Positions 26,943 to 36,486 of a stretch of DNA of 64,000 nt are shown in pieces (the first letter of the stretch is position 1; each line of letters starts with the position of its first letter). Origin of the DNA: UBA2868 sp045627745 (GTDB lineage Bacteria; Bacillota; Clostridia; Lachnospirales; Lachnospiraceae); the NCBI GenBank assembly GCA_045627745.1, contig JAZQOI010000035.1:10492-74491 (forward strand). The letters run 5' to 3'. A model generated the notes under the pieces. The model worked only from the letters and a program-made list of their open reading frames with translations. It was not told the origin of the DNA and made no database searches. The position numbers were made by a program, and so were the translations under genes.

Positions 26943-29900
26943 ATGAGAGTGGTTAGTAGAATTGTAATAAAGTCATTTTTTATTATCATGCTTCTTGCTG
27001 TATTTATAGGAATATATAGTAATTCTACTGTGTATGCCGTTGAAGATGTAGATATATTTAATGAAACTGAGCTTAATATAGATGAGGAATCAATATCAGC
27101 TAATGAGGTGGATACGGTATCTGTTAATGAGGAAGCTTGTATTAGCAATGATATTTTAAATATTTCTGATAGTGTTAATATACCGGATGAAGCAGAATCA
27201 GAGGAAATCAATGACAACAGAGTAGTTAATAACAATAATTTTGATGAAAATATAGCAAATGTTGAAGCTGCTTTTGAAAGAATTGTTGAATATAAGCAGT
27301 TAATGGCACTTATATATCTTACTGATGAATGCAATGTTTATGTAAGCCCGGAAGGATGTTTATCAGATGATAGTGCCATAGTAACCACACTTTCAAGTGG
27401 TCATACGGTATTTCCTTGTGAAGTAAAGCTTATTTCTGTAAATAAAACCAATGAATATAGGATTATGTATAAAATATCCTTTTATAAGGATGGTGAAGAA
27501 CTAAGGGGATATGTTGATGGTTCGTATCTTGCATATTCTGATGAGGAATGGCTTAATTGGGAGAATGATTATTTAGAAGAGTATAAATTAGTTGATGAAG
27601 CCGGTGAAGATATTAGTCCGTTGGGAAGCTCTTCGATGGTGTTTTCGAGCGAGGATGTTTCAAAGTTCCCTGCTTCGTATCAGGGAAGATTAAATGCGCT
27701 TAAGGCTTCTCATCCTAATTGGATATTTGTTCCCCTTAATACCGGTCTTGATTTTTCAAGTGCTGTAAATAATGAAGTGGGGGATAAGAGCTTTATATCC
27801 AATACTAGTGATAATGCTTCCAAGGGATATGTAGGAAAATCAACAGGTCAGGGTAGCTGGTGTTATGCTACAAAGGAAGCAATTACCTACTATATGGATC
27901 CTAGAAATTTTCTTTCTGAAAGTGGAATATTTCAGTTTGAGCAGCTTACCTATAATAAGTCATATCACACAGAAGCTGCTGTTCAGAATTTCTTAAACAA
28001 TACCTTTATGAAGGGAAAAATTCCGGGAGATTCAAGAACCTATGCCAATGCATTTGTAAGTATAGGGGCATCCAGAGGACTGTCTCCCACTCATCTTGCG
28101 TCCAGAGTATATCAGGAGCAGGGCCAGGGAACCTCACCCCTTATTTCCGGTTCATATTCAGGCTATGAGGGATATTATAATTACTTTAATGTAGGTGCTT
28201 CGGGCTCCACTACGAAGGATGTTATTGTTAGTGGCCTAAAGTATGCTAAAAATCAGGGCTGGAATACAAGATACAAATCACTTGAGGGTGGTGCGGCTAC
28301 CATAGGAAATGGTTACATTCTTAAGGGGCAGGATACAATATATCTTGAAAAATTTAATGTAAATCCCAATGCTTACAACAGTGTATATACCCATCAGTAT
28401 ATGCAGAATATTCAGGCTCCGTATTCAGAAGCCCAGACTACTAAGAAAATCTATTCAGAGGCAGGAAGTCTGAATTCGCCTTTTGTTTTTAAGATTCCTG
28501 TATTTGAAAATATGCCCGGATCACTTTCTTTGTCAAAATCAAGTGCTACCATTAAGCTTAATGAAGAAATTACTCTTAATGTTATTGATTATGGCACCAA
28601 AATCTCAGGAACAAAGGTTACCTGGTCAAGCTCAGATACTAAGATTGCAACTGTATCAAATGGAGTTGTTAAGGCTGTGGGAATCGGAGAAAATAATGAA
28701 AAAGGTCATGCAACAATAACTGCCAAATATAATGGTGTTACATTAAGCTGTTCTATTACCGTTGTTAATCCAATAAGTGAATTGCAGATTAGTGAGTCTG
28801 AAATAACCCTGCGACGAAGCGATACAGTGGTTGAAGATACTAAGGGCTTTTCTGATTCAGAAAAGGCGGATAATACATCTACAAAAATTATGTCCGTAAA
28901 AATTGTCCCTGAAAATACAACGGACAATACAACTATTACTTATTCTACTTCGAATAAAAAGGTTGCAACGGTTGATTCTTATGGCGTAATTAGTGCAGTC
29001 GGAAAGGGAACTGCCACAATTACTGCAACTGCATCTAAGTCAAGTGAATCTAAAAAGCCATCGGTAAAGTTGAAGGTTACAGTAATTGCACCTATTTATA
29101 AGTTGGAGCTTAAACCTGTAGAGTGTAATTCAACTGATTTTGATGCAGATGGCATTGGAAATAAGTCTAATGTGATATACGTGGGGCAGAATGCCGGTCT
29201 TATGTACGAATATTGGCCTAAGGATACATCTGATGAACCTGACGTAAGCTTTACAAGCTCCAAGCCTTCAATAGCAACAGTTAATAAGGGTAAGGTAATC
29301 GGAGTAGGAACAGGAAGCAGCGTGATTACTGCAAGCGTTACTCATTATTCTTCAAAAATTGAGCTTGATGTAAGACAGTGTTCGGTGTGCTTTTATGGCA
29401 AAAATAATACATCCCTACTAAAAAAATGTAATGTTTCCTATGCAGATACACTTCCTGAAATGTTAACTGATAGTAAGCGCAATTATCCGGATGAAGAGAT
29501 GCTTAATCTGGAAGAAAATGAAGTGTTTATTGGTTGGTATACAAAACCTAATGGTGAAGGGGCTGAGTTTAACGAGAATTTCATAGTTAGAAACGAAGAG
29601 ACTAAGGTTTATCCGTATATTGAAAAGAAGGGAAAAAGCTTCTATGTTTTTCCTATAGGAGATAAAGAATATACAGGAAGTGCAATTAAGCCTGCTGTAG
29701 TAGTGTATGAAACAAGAGAAGGTAACGAGGGAACTATACTTACACGGCTTGTTAAGGGTAGTGATTATACTGTTAGCTATAAAAATAATAAGAATGTAAG
29801 TACAAAGACGGACGCTGTTGCTATAGTAAAAGGAAAGGGCAATTATTCAGGTACTGTATCGGTTTCTTTTTCTATTGTACCTAAATCCCTTGTTGATAAT

Positions 29901-31634
29901 GATATCAGTGTAGAAGATATAAATCTGGCATATAATAAAAAGATACAGAAGGGTACGCCAAAGGTCCTAAGAAATGGTGTAAAATTAAAGAATGGCGTTG
30001 ATTATAAAATATCATATCCATTAACAGGAACAGGTGCCTACAAGAATCCCGGCAGATGGCCTGTTAAAATCACCGGTAAAGGTGGCTATACCGGAAGCAT
30101 TATTGTATATGAGGTCATTACAAACAAGATACTTGCAAGTAAGCTGTCAATTAGTGTGCACAGTGTAAACTATGACAAGGATGCAATTGATTATGATTTG
30201 AATAAGGGCTGCCAGCCTGATGTAACTGTAAAATACAAAGGTAGAATTCTTACAGAGAGTAAGGATGGAATTAATGGTGATTATTTTCTGACTTATAAGG
30301 ATAATACAGCAGTTGGTACAGGAAAGGTAATTGTCAACGCTTGTGAAAACAGTGATTTTGCAGGAACTAAGACTGCCAATTTCAAAATTAAAGGAACATC
30401 TTTATCCAAGGCTACTATAACCGGAATCAGCAATAAGATTTTTACCGGAAAAAGAGAAGATGTTATGCAGAGTGATTATAGTCTGTATTATTCACAACTC
30501 CTTAAAGGAATATCTAAGGAAGACTATGATTCCCTGAGTAAAAAAGCTGCGTTGGAATATGATTATGTTGTAACCTACAAAAATATAGATAAAAAGGGAA
30601 CTGCAACAATTATTTTCAGTGGAGTTAATGGGTATACCGGAACGGTAAAAAAGACATATAAGATAAATGCGGCATCAATTACTGAAGCTGATATTAAGTA
30701 TTATACTGAAGCAGAGGCAAAAGCTGCAGGCATTACAATTAATAAAACCGGAATTGGTGTAGAGGAAGCAGTGGCAGTCAGTAAAGGCATTAATGTAATT
30801 AAGCTGACTAAGGATGATATGATTTATGATACATACGTATCCGGTGGTTCAAGACCGCAGTTTATTATATACGTTAACGGTATTCAGCTTAAGTCATCTG
30901 ATGTAAGCATTAGCTATATAAACAATAATCGTATTAGCGATGTAACGGCAGGCAAATATGCAACAGCTACTATTAAAGGTAAGGGCAATTATTCCGGAAA
31001 GCTTACAACAACAATTAATATTTCTGTTTCTGATATTGGCTCTAAGCTTTTTAGCGTTCAAGCGCAGGACATTGTATATAAAAACAAATCAGGCTTTTAT
31101 GAATCAAGTCCTGTTGTAAAGGATGTAAATGGTGCATCCTTAAAAGCCGGTAGAGATTATGGAAAATCAATCGAGTATTCCTATGTTTCTGCTGATGCAG
31201 GAGTACTGGATAAAAAGGGAAATGAATGTGTACGTTTACCCGGTGATGCTGTTGAGAAAACAGATATTCCCGGTGCCGGCTGTATAATCAGAGCTACCGT
31301 AAAGGGAGAGGGCAATTATACAGGTAGTGCCTACGCAGATTATATTATTTCAAGAGTTAATCTGAACACTTCCCTTATTAAGGTAATAGTCAATTCAAAA
31401 ACATATCTTGAGGGACGCAGTGTTACATTATTGCCTGAGGATGTGCGTGTTATGTATGGGGACTATGAGCTTGTACATGGCGTGGATTATTATATTGATG
31501 AAGCTACCTATAGCAACAATATCAATAAAGGTAAGGCAAGCGTATATATAAGAGCGGTTAACGGTAATAACGTAAACTTTGGCAGCAGTCGTAAAATCAG
31601 TTTTAATATAAAGGCTAAGACTATTTTTAAATAG
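26943..31634 (+). CDS. Secreted LytG-like N-acetylglucosaminidase with Ig-like and Lachnospiraceae surface repeats
   Basis: The protein has 1563 residues. ATG 26943, with a GGGGGGG site 4-10 bases upstream, gives a signal peptide ending near 'TVYAVED'. The catalytic region (about 235-520) has the clostridial glucosaminidase pattern: 'FPASYQGRLNALKASHPNW', 'YYMDPRNFLSESGIFQFEQ', 'ASRVYQEQGQG' and 'GYYNYFNVGA'. It should cut the glycan strand of peptidoglycan. Next come Big_2-type Ig modules ('WSSSDTKIATVSNG', 'ATVDSYGVISAVGKGTATI'), one Flg_new/List-Bact-like module ('FIGWYTKPNGEGAEFN') and several repeats of the type 'GSDYTVSYKNN...KGKGNYSGT' to the end. It probably remodels the wall while held at the surface. 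The next gene starts 16 bases downstream. Confidence 0.85.
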   Translation: MRVVSRIVIKSFFIIMLLAVFIGIYSNSTVYAVEDVDIFNETELNIDEESISANEVDTVSVNEEACISNDILNISDSVNIPDEAESEEINDNRVVNNNNFDENIANVEAAFERIVEYKQLMALIYLTDECNVYVSPEGCLSDDSAIVTTLSSGHTVFPCEVKLISVNKTNEYRIMYKISFYKDGEELRGYVDGSYLAYSDEEWLNWENDYLEEYKLVDEAGEDISPLGSSSMVFSSEDVSKFPASYQGRLNALKASHPNWIFVPLNTGLDFSSAVNNEVGDKSFISNTSDNASKGYVGKSTGQGSWCYATKEAITYYMDPRNFLSESGIFQFEQLTYNKSYHTEAAVQNFLNNTFMKGKIPGDSRTYANAFVSIGASRGLSPTHLASRVYQEQGQGTSPLISGSYSGYEGYYNYFNVGASGSTTKDVIVSGLKYAKNQGWNTRYKSLEGGAATIGNGYILKGQDTIYLEKFNVNPNAYNSVYTHQYMQNIQAPYSEAQTTKKIYSEAGSLNSPFVFKIPVFENMPGSLSLSKSSATIKLNEEITLNVIDYGTKISGTKVTWSSSDTKIATVSNGVVKAVGIGENNEKGHATITAKYNGVTLSCSITVVNPISELQISESEITLRRSDTVVEDTKGFSDSEKADNTSTKIMSVKIVPENTTDNTTITYSTSNKKVATVDSYGVISAVGKGTATITATASKSSESKKPSVKLKVTVIAPIYKLELKPVECNSTDFDADGIGNKSNVIYVGQNAGLMYEYWPKDTSDEPDVSFTSSKPSIATVNKGKVIGVGTGSSVITASVTHYSSKIELDVRQCSVCFYGKNNTSLLKKCNVSYADTLPEMLTDSKRNYPDEEMLNLEENEVFIGWYTKPNGEGAEFNENFIVRNEETKVYPYIEKKGKSFYVFPIGDKEYTGSAIKPAVVVYETREGNEGTILTRLVKGSDYTVSYKNNKNVSTKTDAVAIVKGKGNYSGTVSVSFSIVPKSLVDNDISVEDINLAYNKKIQKGTPKVLRNGVKLKNGVDYKISYPLTGTGAYKNPGRWPVKITGKGGYTGSIIVYEVITNKILASKLSISVHSVNYDKDAIDYDLNKGCQPDVTVKYKGRILTESKDGINGDYFLTYKDNTAVGTGKVIVNACENSDFAGTKTANFKIKGTSLSKATITGISNKIFTGKREDVMQSDYSLYYSQLLKGISKEDYDSLSKKAALEYDYVVTYKNIDKKGTATIIFSGVNGYTGTVKKTYKINAASITEADIKYYTEAEAKAAGITINKTGIGVEEAVAVSKGINVIKLTKDDMIYDTYVSGGSRPQFIIYVNGIQLKSSDVSISYINNNRISDVTAGKYATATIKGKGNYSGKLTTTINISVSDIGSKLFSVQAQDIVYKNKSGFYESSPVVKDVNGASLKAGRDYGKSIEYSYVSADAGVLDKKGNECVRLPGDAVEKTDIPGAGCIIRATVKGEGNYTGSAYADYIISRVNLNTSLIKVIVNSKTYLEGRSVTLLPEDVRVMYGDYELVHGVDYYIDEATYSNNINKGKASVYIRAVNGNNVNFGSSRKISFNIKAKTIFK

Positions 31635-31650
31635 ATTCTGGAGTACTTTT

Positions 31651-34600
31651 ATGTGGAAAATAAAAAAAGTTCTTGTAAGTGTATTAACCATCGGAATTAT
31701 TTTTTCATCTATTCCAACAGAGGCCTTTGCTTCTTCACAACAGCTAATTGATATTGAGGATACAATTGATATTATTGATGAGTCAGAAGAAGAAAATGAG
31801 GACATAATTATTATCTCTGACAATGAAGAAAACATGACCGGTGATGAAGTTAATAATATAGATATAATAGACGCTTATGAACAGAATGACCCGGAGAAGT
31901 GTCCTATATCCGGTACATATTCTGAACGGGATGATTTTATAGATGATTCGGAAAGCTGTATGTATGGTTATCATCCTATTATGGACGGTTCTATTGATAC
32001 TGCGCCTAATAAGAAATTGTTTACAGTACAAAACAGCCGTGGAAATGATATTACAGCTCTGGGAGATAATATGCCTGTTTCTTATAATTCAGTAGAGAAG
32101 GGTGTTGTAACCTCAGTAAAAGATCAGAATCCTTATAATACCTGTTGGGCTTACAGTGCTTCAAGTGTCATTGAATCAAGTCTTATTTCAAAGGGGATTT
32201 TCGATAATAATCTTGATATATCAGAGACACAGTTGTTTTATTTTACCAATTATAATAAGGACATTAATGATCCTCTGGGAAATACTGACGGAGATTATTT
32301 TACGTCATATTATTCCTCCAGATCTAATGTGATTAATTGTGGTGGAAACAATTATAATACAATATGGCTCCTTGCTAACTGGTCGGGAGCCTGCTTGGAG
32401 GAGCTTGCAACCAAAGAGGATATTTATAATAAATTACCTGCTTCCTATCGTTATGAGAAGGATATTGCCCATTTAAAGAATGCTTCTTTTTTTGAAAAAG
32501 ATGATATAAGTTCTGTTAAGAGAGCCATAATGCAAAATGGCTCTGTTTGTGCTGCAATGTATTATTCAGATATTTTTTTAAAGGATTCTTCATACTATTG
32601 CAGCTCCACAATAAATCCCAATCATGCAATAACAATTGTAGGGTGGGATGATGAATATGATGCTGATAATTTTGAAAGTAAACCACCCCATAACGGTGCA
32701 TGGCTTATTAAAAACAGCTATGGCGACCTAAGATATGAGGATGGTTATTTCTGGATGTCCTATGATGACCAAGCCCTCTGTCAGTTTCTTACCTTTGACT
32801 GTGTAAAGGCAGAGGATGACTATGATAACAATTATTTTTATGATGGTGGAATTTATTGGGATACTGATTTAGAAACATATAAAAGGAAAAATGGTTACTC
32901 TGTTGCCAATGTGTTTACTGCTCATGACTTTGAAGTACTTAAGGCAGTTTCAATAGGCGTACGAGGTGCCAATATTGATTATTCACTGCAGATATATCGC
33001 AATCCTGTTAATCCTGATGATCCTACGTCAGGAGAACAGCTTCTTTCAAGTGCCAAGACAGGATATTTTGAATATTCGGGATATCATACCGTTTTACTTG
33101 ATGAAGCAATAGATTTAAAGGCTGGAGATGTGTTCAGTGTTGTATTTTCACTTTCCAGCAGAACATCAAGCTATGTTAAGGTCTTTGAGGATTCTAACAG
33201 AACAGTTGACAGATGGGGAACCTGGTATACAAATAATCCTGAACAAACAAGTTTTTATAAAGAGAATAATTCTGATACCTGGGTAGACTATGCTAAAGAA
33301 GAAGTATCAAGATGTGCAAGAATTCACGCTTTTACCAATAATGTTGGTGTGGACTGGAAAATCGACAGAAGTGATTTTAGGGACAATATATTAGATATGG
33401 ATGTTAATACCACTAAGGCTGTATCAGTAAACAGTTCAGTGGGAATTACATCCGGTATGGTTAGCTGGAACAGCTCAAATACACAGGTTGTATCAGTTGA
33501 TTCATGTGGTGTTTTAAGTGCCAATGAAATTGGAATATCAACCGTTACAGCATCCTTTAATGGTCTATCCCAAAGCTTTAGGGTGAGGGTAAGAAAGAAT
33601 ATTTCACTATTAAGCGTTAATCTTCTTAGTGAAATGTATCCCTATAACAGAGGCGGTGTTGTTCCTGATATTTCTGTTTGGGATGGCAATGAGGAGTTAG
33701 TTGAGGGCATAGATTATATTGTTTCCTGTACTAAGAACAAAAGTGAGGGTACTGCCACAGCAAGGGTTGTTATGCAGGGATTATATTATGGTGAAAAAGA
33801 GTTGGATTATATAATATATTATATATATGATATTTCTAATGTGGCATTTGAATATGCTTCCTCTGTTCCTATTGTTATGGGAATTGATGGGGAGCCAATT
33901 GCTACGAATTTAGAGATTACACCGGTGTCCGGAATAAAAGGATATATTCCTGAATGCGGTGAAAAGTCAGGGTATACAGTAACCTATTATAATAATAATT
34001 GCATTGGAACGGCCTATGCTTTAATAAGTGGAAATACCATGTACAACAATACCATGGTAAAAAGCTATAAGATAAGAGCAAGGAAATTTTCTGAGCTTAA
34101 TGACATAGCTGTTACTTTTAAAGAGGGAGAGAATCCTGACGGAATAATAACCTATAATGGACGAAAACATTCACCTGATATTGAATTTTCCTATGAAGAG
34201 CATACAAGTAATGGAAACTACAGAGTATACCTTAAAAAGGACATAGATTATAAGGTAAGCTATAAGAATAATACTAAGGCGGGTACTGTTACAGCAACCT
34301 TTACCGGAAAAGGAAACTATAACGGCACGATAAAACGTACATATACCATTGCTAAGAAGAATCTGTCGGATAATGGCATTGATAGTACTTCAATTAATAC
34401 AGAGAATGATGGAATTATTCGTGTATCTGTTAAGGATATAAGATATACAGGGAAAAAGGTTAAGCCTTCTGTTAAGGTTACATTTACCAGGCTTGACGGA
34501 AGTATTAAAACATTAAAAAGCGGGACCGATTACAAATTGAGCTACAGTAATAATGTTTCTGCAGCCACAAAGAATGATATTAATTCACCTACCGTTATTA

Positions 34601-35469
34601 TTACGGGAAAAGGAAATTACTGTGGAACACTTATGGTTCCTTTTAATATTGTCGCAGGAAAGGTAAGTGCAATAAGCTTAAGTTCACTTAAGCTTCAGAA
34701 TAAGCTAAGGGTTGAAATAGATGGTGACAGACAATTCTACTATTCAGGCTATGCTCAAAAGCCATATAATGGAATGGATTCGATTGTTATTACGGATATG
34801 AGTATAGATGAAGCTGAGGGTGGATATCAGTTATTAAGAAATGCTGATTATTCGGTTTCCTATTCAAAAAATACAAGTGTCGGAACTGCAAAGGTAACTA
34901 TAAAGGGTAAGGGTAAGTATAAGGGCACAATTGTAGAAAACTTTGAAATTATGCCCATTGATATGAATAATGTTGTAGCCTGCCTTAAATCAGATGATTC
35001 GATTCTTGATGACACAATAGAATATTTATATACAGGAAAATATAAGAAACCGTCGGTAAATGTGTATTATCTTCCGAATGGTGATTTTGATAAAAAGGTA
35101 TTACTTAAAAAAAGTGCGACAGTAAAGCTGTCCTATTCCAATAATAAAAAGGTTGGGACGGCTAATCTTAAGGTGACTAAGAGGGGAAAGGGTTATTCCT
35201 CTGAATCTGTTAGCTCAAGGATTTTTAATTTTACAATAGCCAAGGCAAATGTATCTCAGTTTAAAATCAGTAACCTTAAAAACAAGAAATATAAGGGTGA
35301 AGCAATTTCGCAGTCGTTGAAGATTGTTTGTAATTCAAATACTCTAAAGAATGGAAGGGATTACAGACTTGAATATGAGAATAATACAGAACGAGGTCAG
35401 GCAACTGTTACTGTAATAGGAATAGGTAATTATGAGGGAGAACGTGAGCTAAGCTTTATGATTCTGTAG
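31651..35469 (+). CDS. Secreted C1A (papain-family) cysteine protease with C-terminal surface repeats, paralogue 1
   Basis: The 1272-residue protein has a signal peptide ending 'TEAFAS', an acidic linker (30-110) and a papain-like domain (about 135-375). Catalytic residues are Cys165 in 'NPYNTCWAYSASS', His in 'PNHAITIVGW' and Asn in 'WLIKNSYGD'. The last motif is normally KNSWG; here Trp is Tyr. A lectin-like domain (about 390-550) follows, as in other clostridial C1 proteases, then an Ig-like module ('VSWNSSNTQVVSVDS') and about six '(D/T)YKVSYKNN...GKGNYNGT' repeats shared with the preceding glucosaminidase. It sits 16 bases after that gene. Substrates are unknown; maturation of surface proteins or host-protein digestion are possibilities. 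Confidence 0.87.
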   Translation: MWKIKKVLVSVLTIGIIFSSIPTEAFASSQQLIDIEDTIDIIDESEEENEDIIIISDNEENMTGDEVNNIDIIDAYEQNDPEKCPISGTYSERDDFIDDSESCMYGYHPIMDGSIDTAPNKKLFTVQNSRGNDITALGDNMPVSYNSVEKGVVTSVKDQNPYNTCWAYSASSVIESSLISKGIFDNNLDISETQLFYFTNYNKDINDPLGNTDGDYFTSYYSSRSNVINCGGNNYNTIWLLANWSGACLEELATKEDIYNKLPASYRYEKDIAHLKNASFFEKDDISSVKRAIMQNGSVCAAMYYSDIFLKDSSYYCSSTINPNHAITIVGWDDEYDADNFESKPPHNGAWLIKNSYGDLRYEDGYFWMSYDDQALCQFLTFDCVKAEDDYDNNYFYDGGIYWDTDLETYKRKNGYSVANVFTAHDFEVLKAVSIGVRGANIDYSLQIYRNPVNPDDPTSGEQLLSSAKTGYFEYSGYHTVLLDEAIDLKAGDVFSVVFSLSSRTSSYVKVFEDSNRTVDRWGTWYTNNPEQTSFYKENNSDTWVDYAKEEVSRCARIHAFTNNVGVDWKIDRSDFRDNILDMDVNTTKAVSVNSSVGITSGMVSWNSSNTQVVSVDSCGVLSANEIGISTVTASFNGLSQSFRVRVRKNISLLSVNLLSEMYPYNRGGVVPDISVWDGNEELVEGIDYIVSCTKNKSEGTATARVVMQGLYYGEKELDYIIYYIYDISNVAFEYASSVPIVMGIDGEPIATNLEITPVSGIKGYIPECGEKSGYTVTYYNNNCIGTAYALISGNTMYNNTMVKSYKIRARKFSELNDIAVTFKEGENPDGIITYNGRKHSPDIEFSYEEHTSNGNYRVYLKKDIDYKVSYKNNTKAGTVTATFTGKGNYNGTIKRTYTIAKKNLSDNGIDSTSINTENDGIIRVSVKDIRYTGKKVKPSVKVTFTRLDGSIKTLKSGTDYKLSYSNNVSAATKNDINSPTVIITGKGNYCGTLMVPFNIVAGKVSAISLSSLKLQNKLRVEIDGDRQFYYSGYAQKPYNGMDSIVITDMSIDEAEGGYQLLRNADYSVSYSKNTSVGTAKVTIKGKGKYKGTIVENFEIMPIDMNNVVACLKSDDSILDDTIEYLYTGKYKKPSVNVYYLPNGDFDKKVLLKKSATVKLSYSNNKKVGTANLKVTKRGKGYSSESVSSRIFNFTIAKANVSQFKISNLKNKKYKGEAISQSLKIVCNSNTLKNGRDYRLEYENNTERGQATVTVIGIGNYEGERELSFMIL

Positions 35470-35525
35470 TGAGGTAATGCTACGTGATAGAAATTGACAG
35501 ATAATTATGGAATAGGAGTATATAA

Positions 35526-36458
35526 GTGAAAGCGGCAGTAATTACAGGTGCAACAGGTGCAATTGGAACGGCACTGGTTGAAAAATTAACAGAAGAGAAT
35601 GTTAGGGTGTACGTTTTAGTAAGACCTGATTCAAAAAGAGTAGACAGAATTCCCAAGTCGAAGAATGTAAAAGTACTATATTACGGACTGAATGAATATG
35701 ATGCAAAGGCTTCATTAATAGAAGAAGAAATAGATGATGAGGTGGAGGTTTTCTATCATTTGGCCTGGAATGGTACTATTGGTGATGTTAGGAACGATTA
35801 TTATTTGCAAAATCAAAATGTAAAATATGAGCTTGATGCAGTTAGACTTGCTGACCGGTTAAACTGTAAAACCTTTATTGGAATTGGTTCGCAGGCTGAA
35901 TATGGCAGAGTAGAGGGAAGCCTGACAAGCAGTACACCCGTTAATCCCGAAAATGGTTACGGAGTAGGCAAGCTCTCAGCAGGATATATGAGCAGACTGT
36001 TGTGCCGACAGCTTAAAATGAGGCACATCTGGGTGAGGGTTCTGAGTATATATGGACCTAATGATGGGGAAGCTACGATGATTATTTCAACAATAAGAAA
36101 GCTTCTAAAAGGGGAGAAACCATCCCTTACCAAGGGTGAACAGAAGTGGGATTATTTGTATTCGAAGGATGCGGCAAATGCATTATTCCTTATAGGAGAA
36201 AAGGGTGAGGACAATAAAACCTACTGTCTGGGTTCAGGAGAAGCAAGACCACTTAGGGAATATATAGAAAAAATGCGTGACAGTATTAATCCGGATGCTG
36301 ATTTGGGGTTTGGAGATATTCCATATTCATTAAATCAGGTTATGTATTTAAAGGCTGATATAAGCGAGCTTAATAAGGATACCGGATTTGTACCACAGAT
36401 TCCATTTGAAACAGGAATTAGCGAAACTATTGAATGGGTAAAGAATAATAGCTTGTAA
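35526..36458 (+). CDS. NAD(P)-dependent sugar epimerase/reductase (extended SDR)
   Basis: The 310-residue protein starts at GTG 35526, 7 bases after AGGAG. The Rossmann signature is 'VITGATGAIGTAL' and the active-site pair is Y..K in 'YGVGKLSAG'. Its size fits CDP-4-keto-3,6-dideoxyhexose reductases (RfbJ, RfbS, YerK) and UDP-sugar epimerases alike. With RfbF, RfbG and RfbH in the window, a reductase or epimerase for the CDP-sugar is the simplest reading, but the sequence alone does not fix the substrate. It lies between two protease genes and is read in the same direction, 28 bases before the second. Confidence 0.82.
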   Translation: MKAAVITGATGAIGTALVEKLTEENVRVYVLVRPDSKRVDRIPKSKNVKVLYYGLNEYDAKASLIEEEIDDEVEVFYHLAWNGTIGDVRNDYYLQNQNVKYELDAVRLADRLNCKTFIGIGSQAEYGRVEGSLTSSTPVNPENGYGVGKLSAGYMSRLLCRQLKMRHIWVRVLSIYGPNDGEATMIISTIRKLLKGEKPSLTKGEQKWDYLYSKDAANALFLIGEKGEDNKTYCLGSGEARPLREYIEKMRDSINPDADLGFGDIPYSLNQVMYLKADISELNKDTGFVPQIPFETGISETIEWVKNNSL

Positions 36459-36486
36459 TATATTCTTGAATTTTTGGAGGCATCAG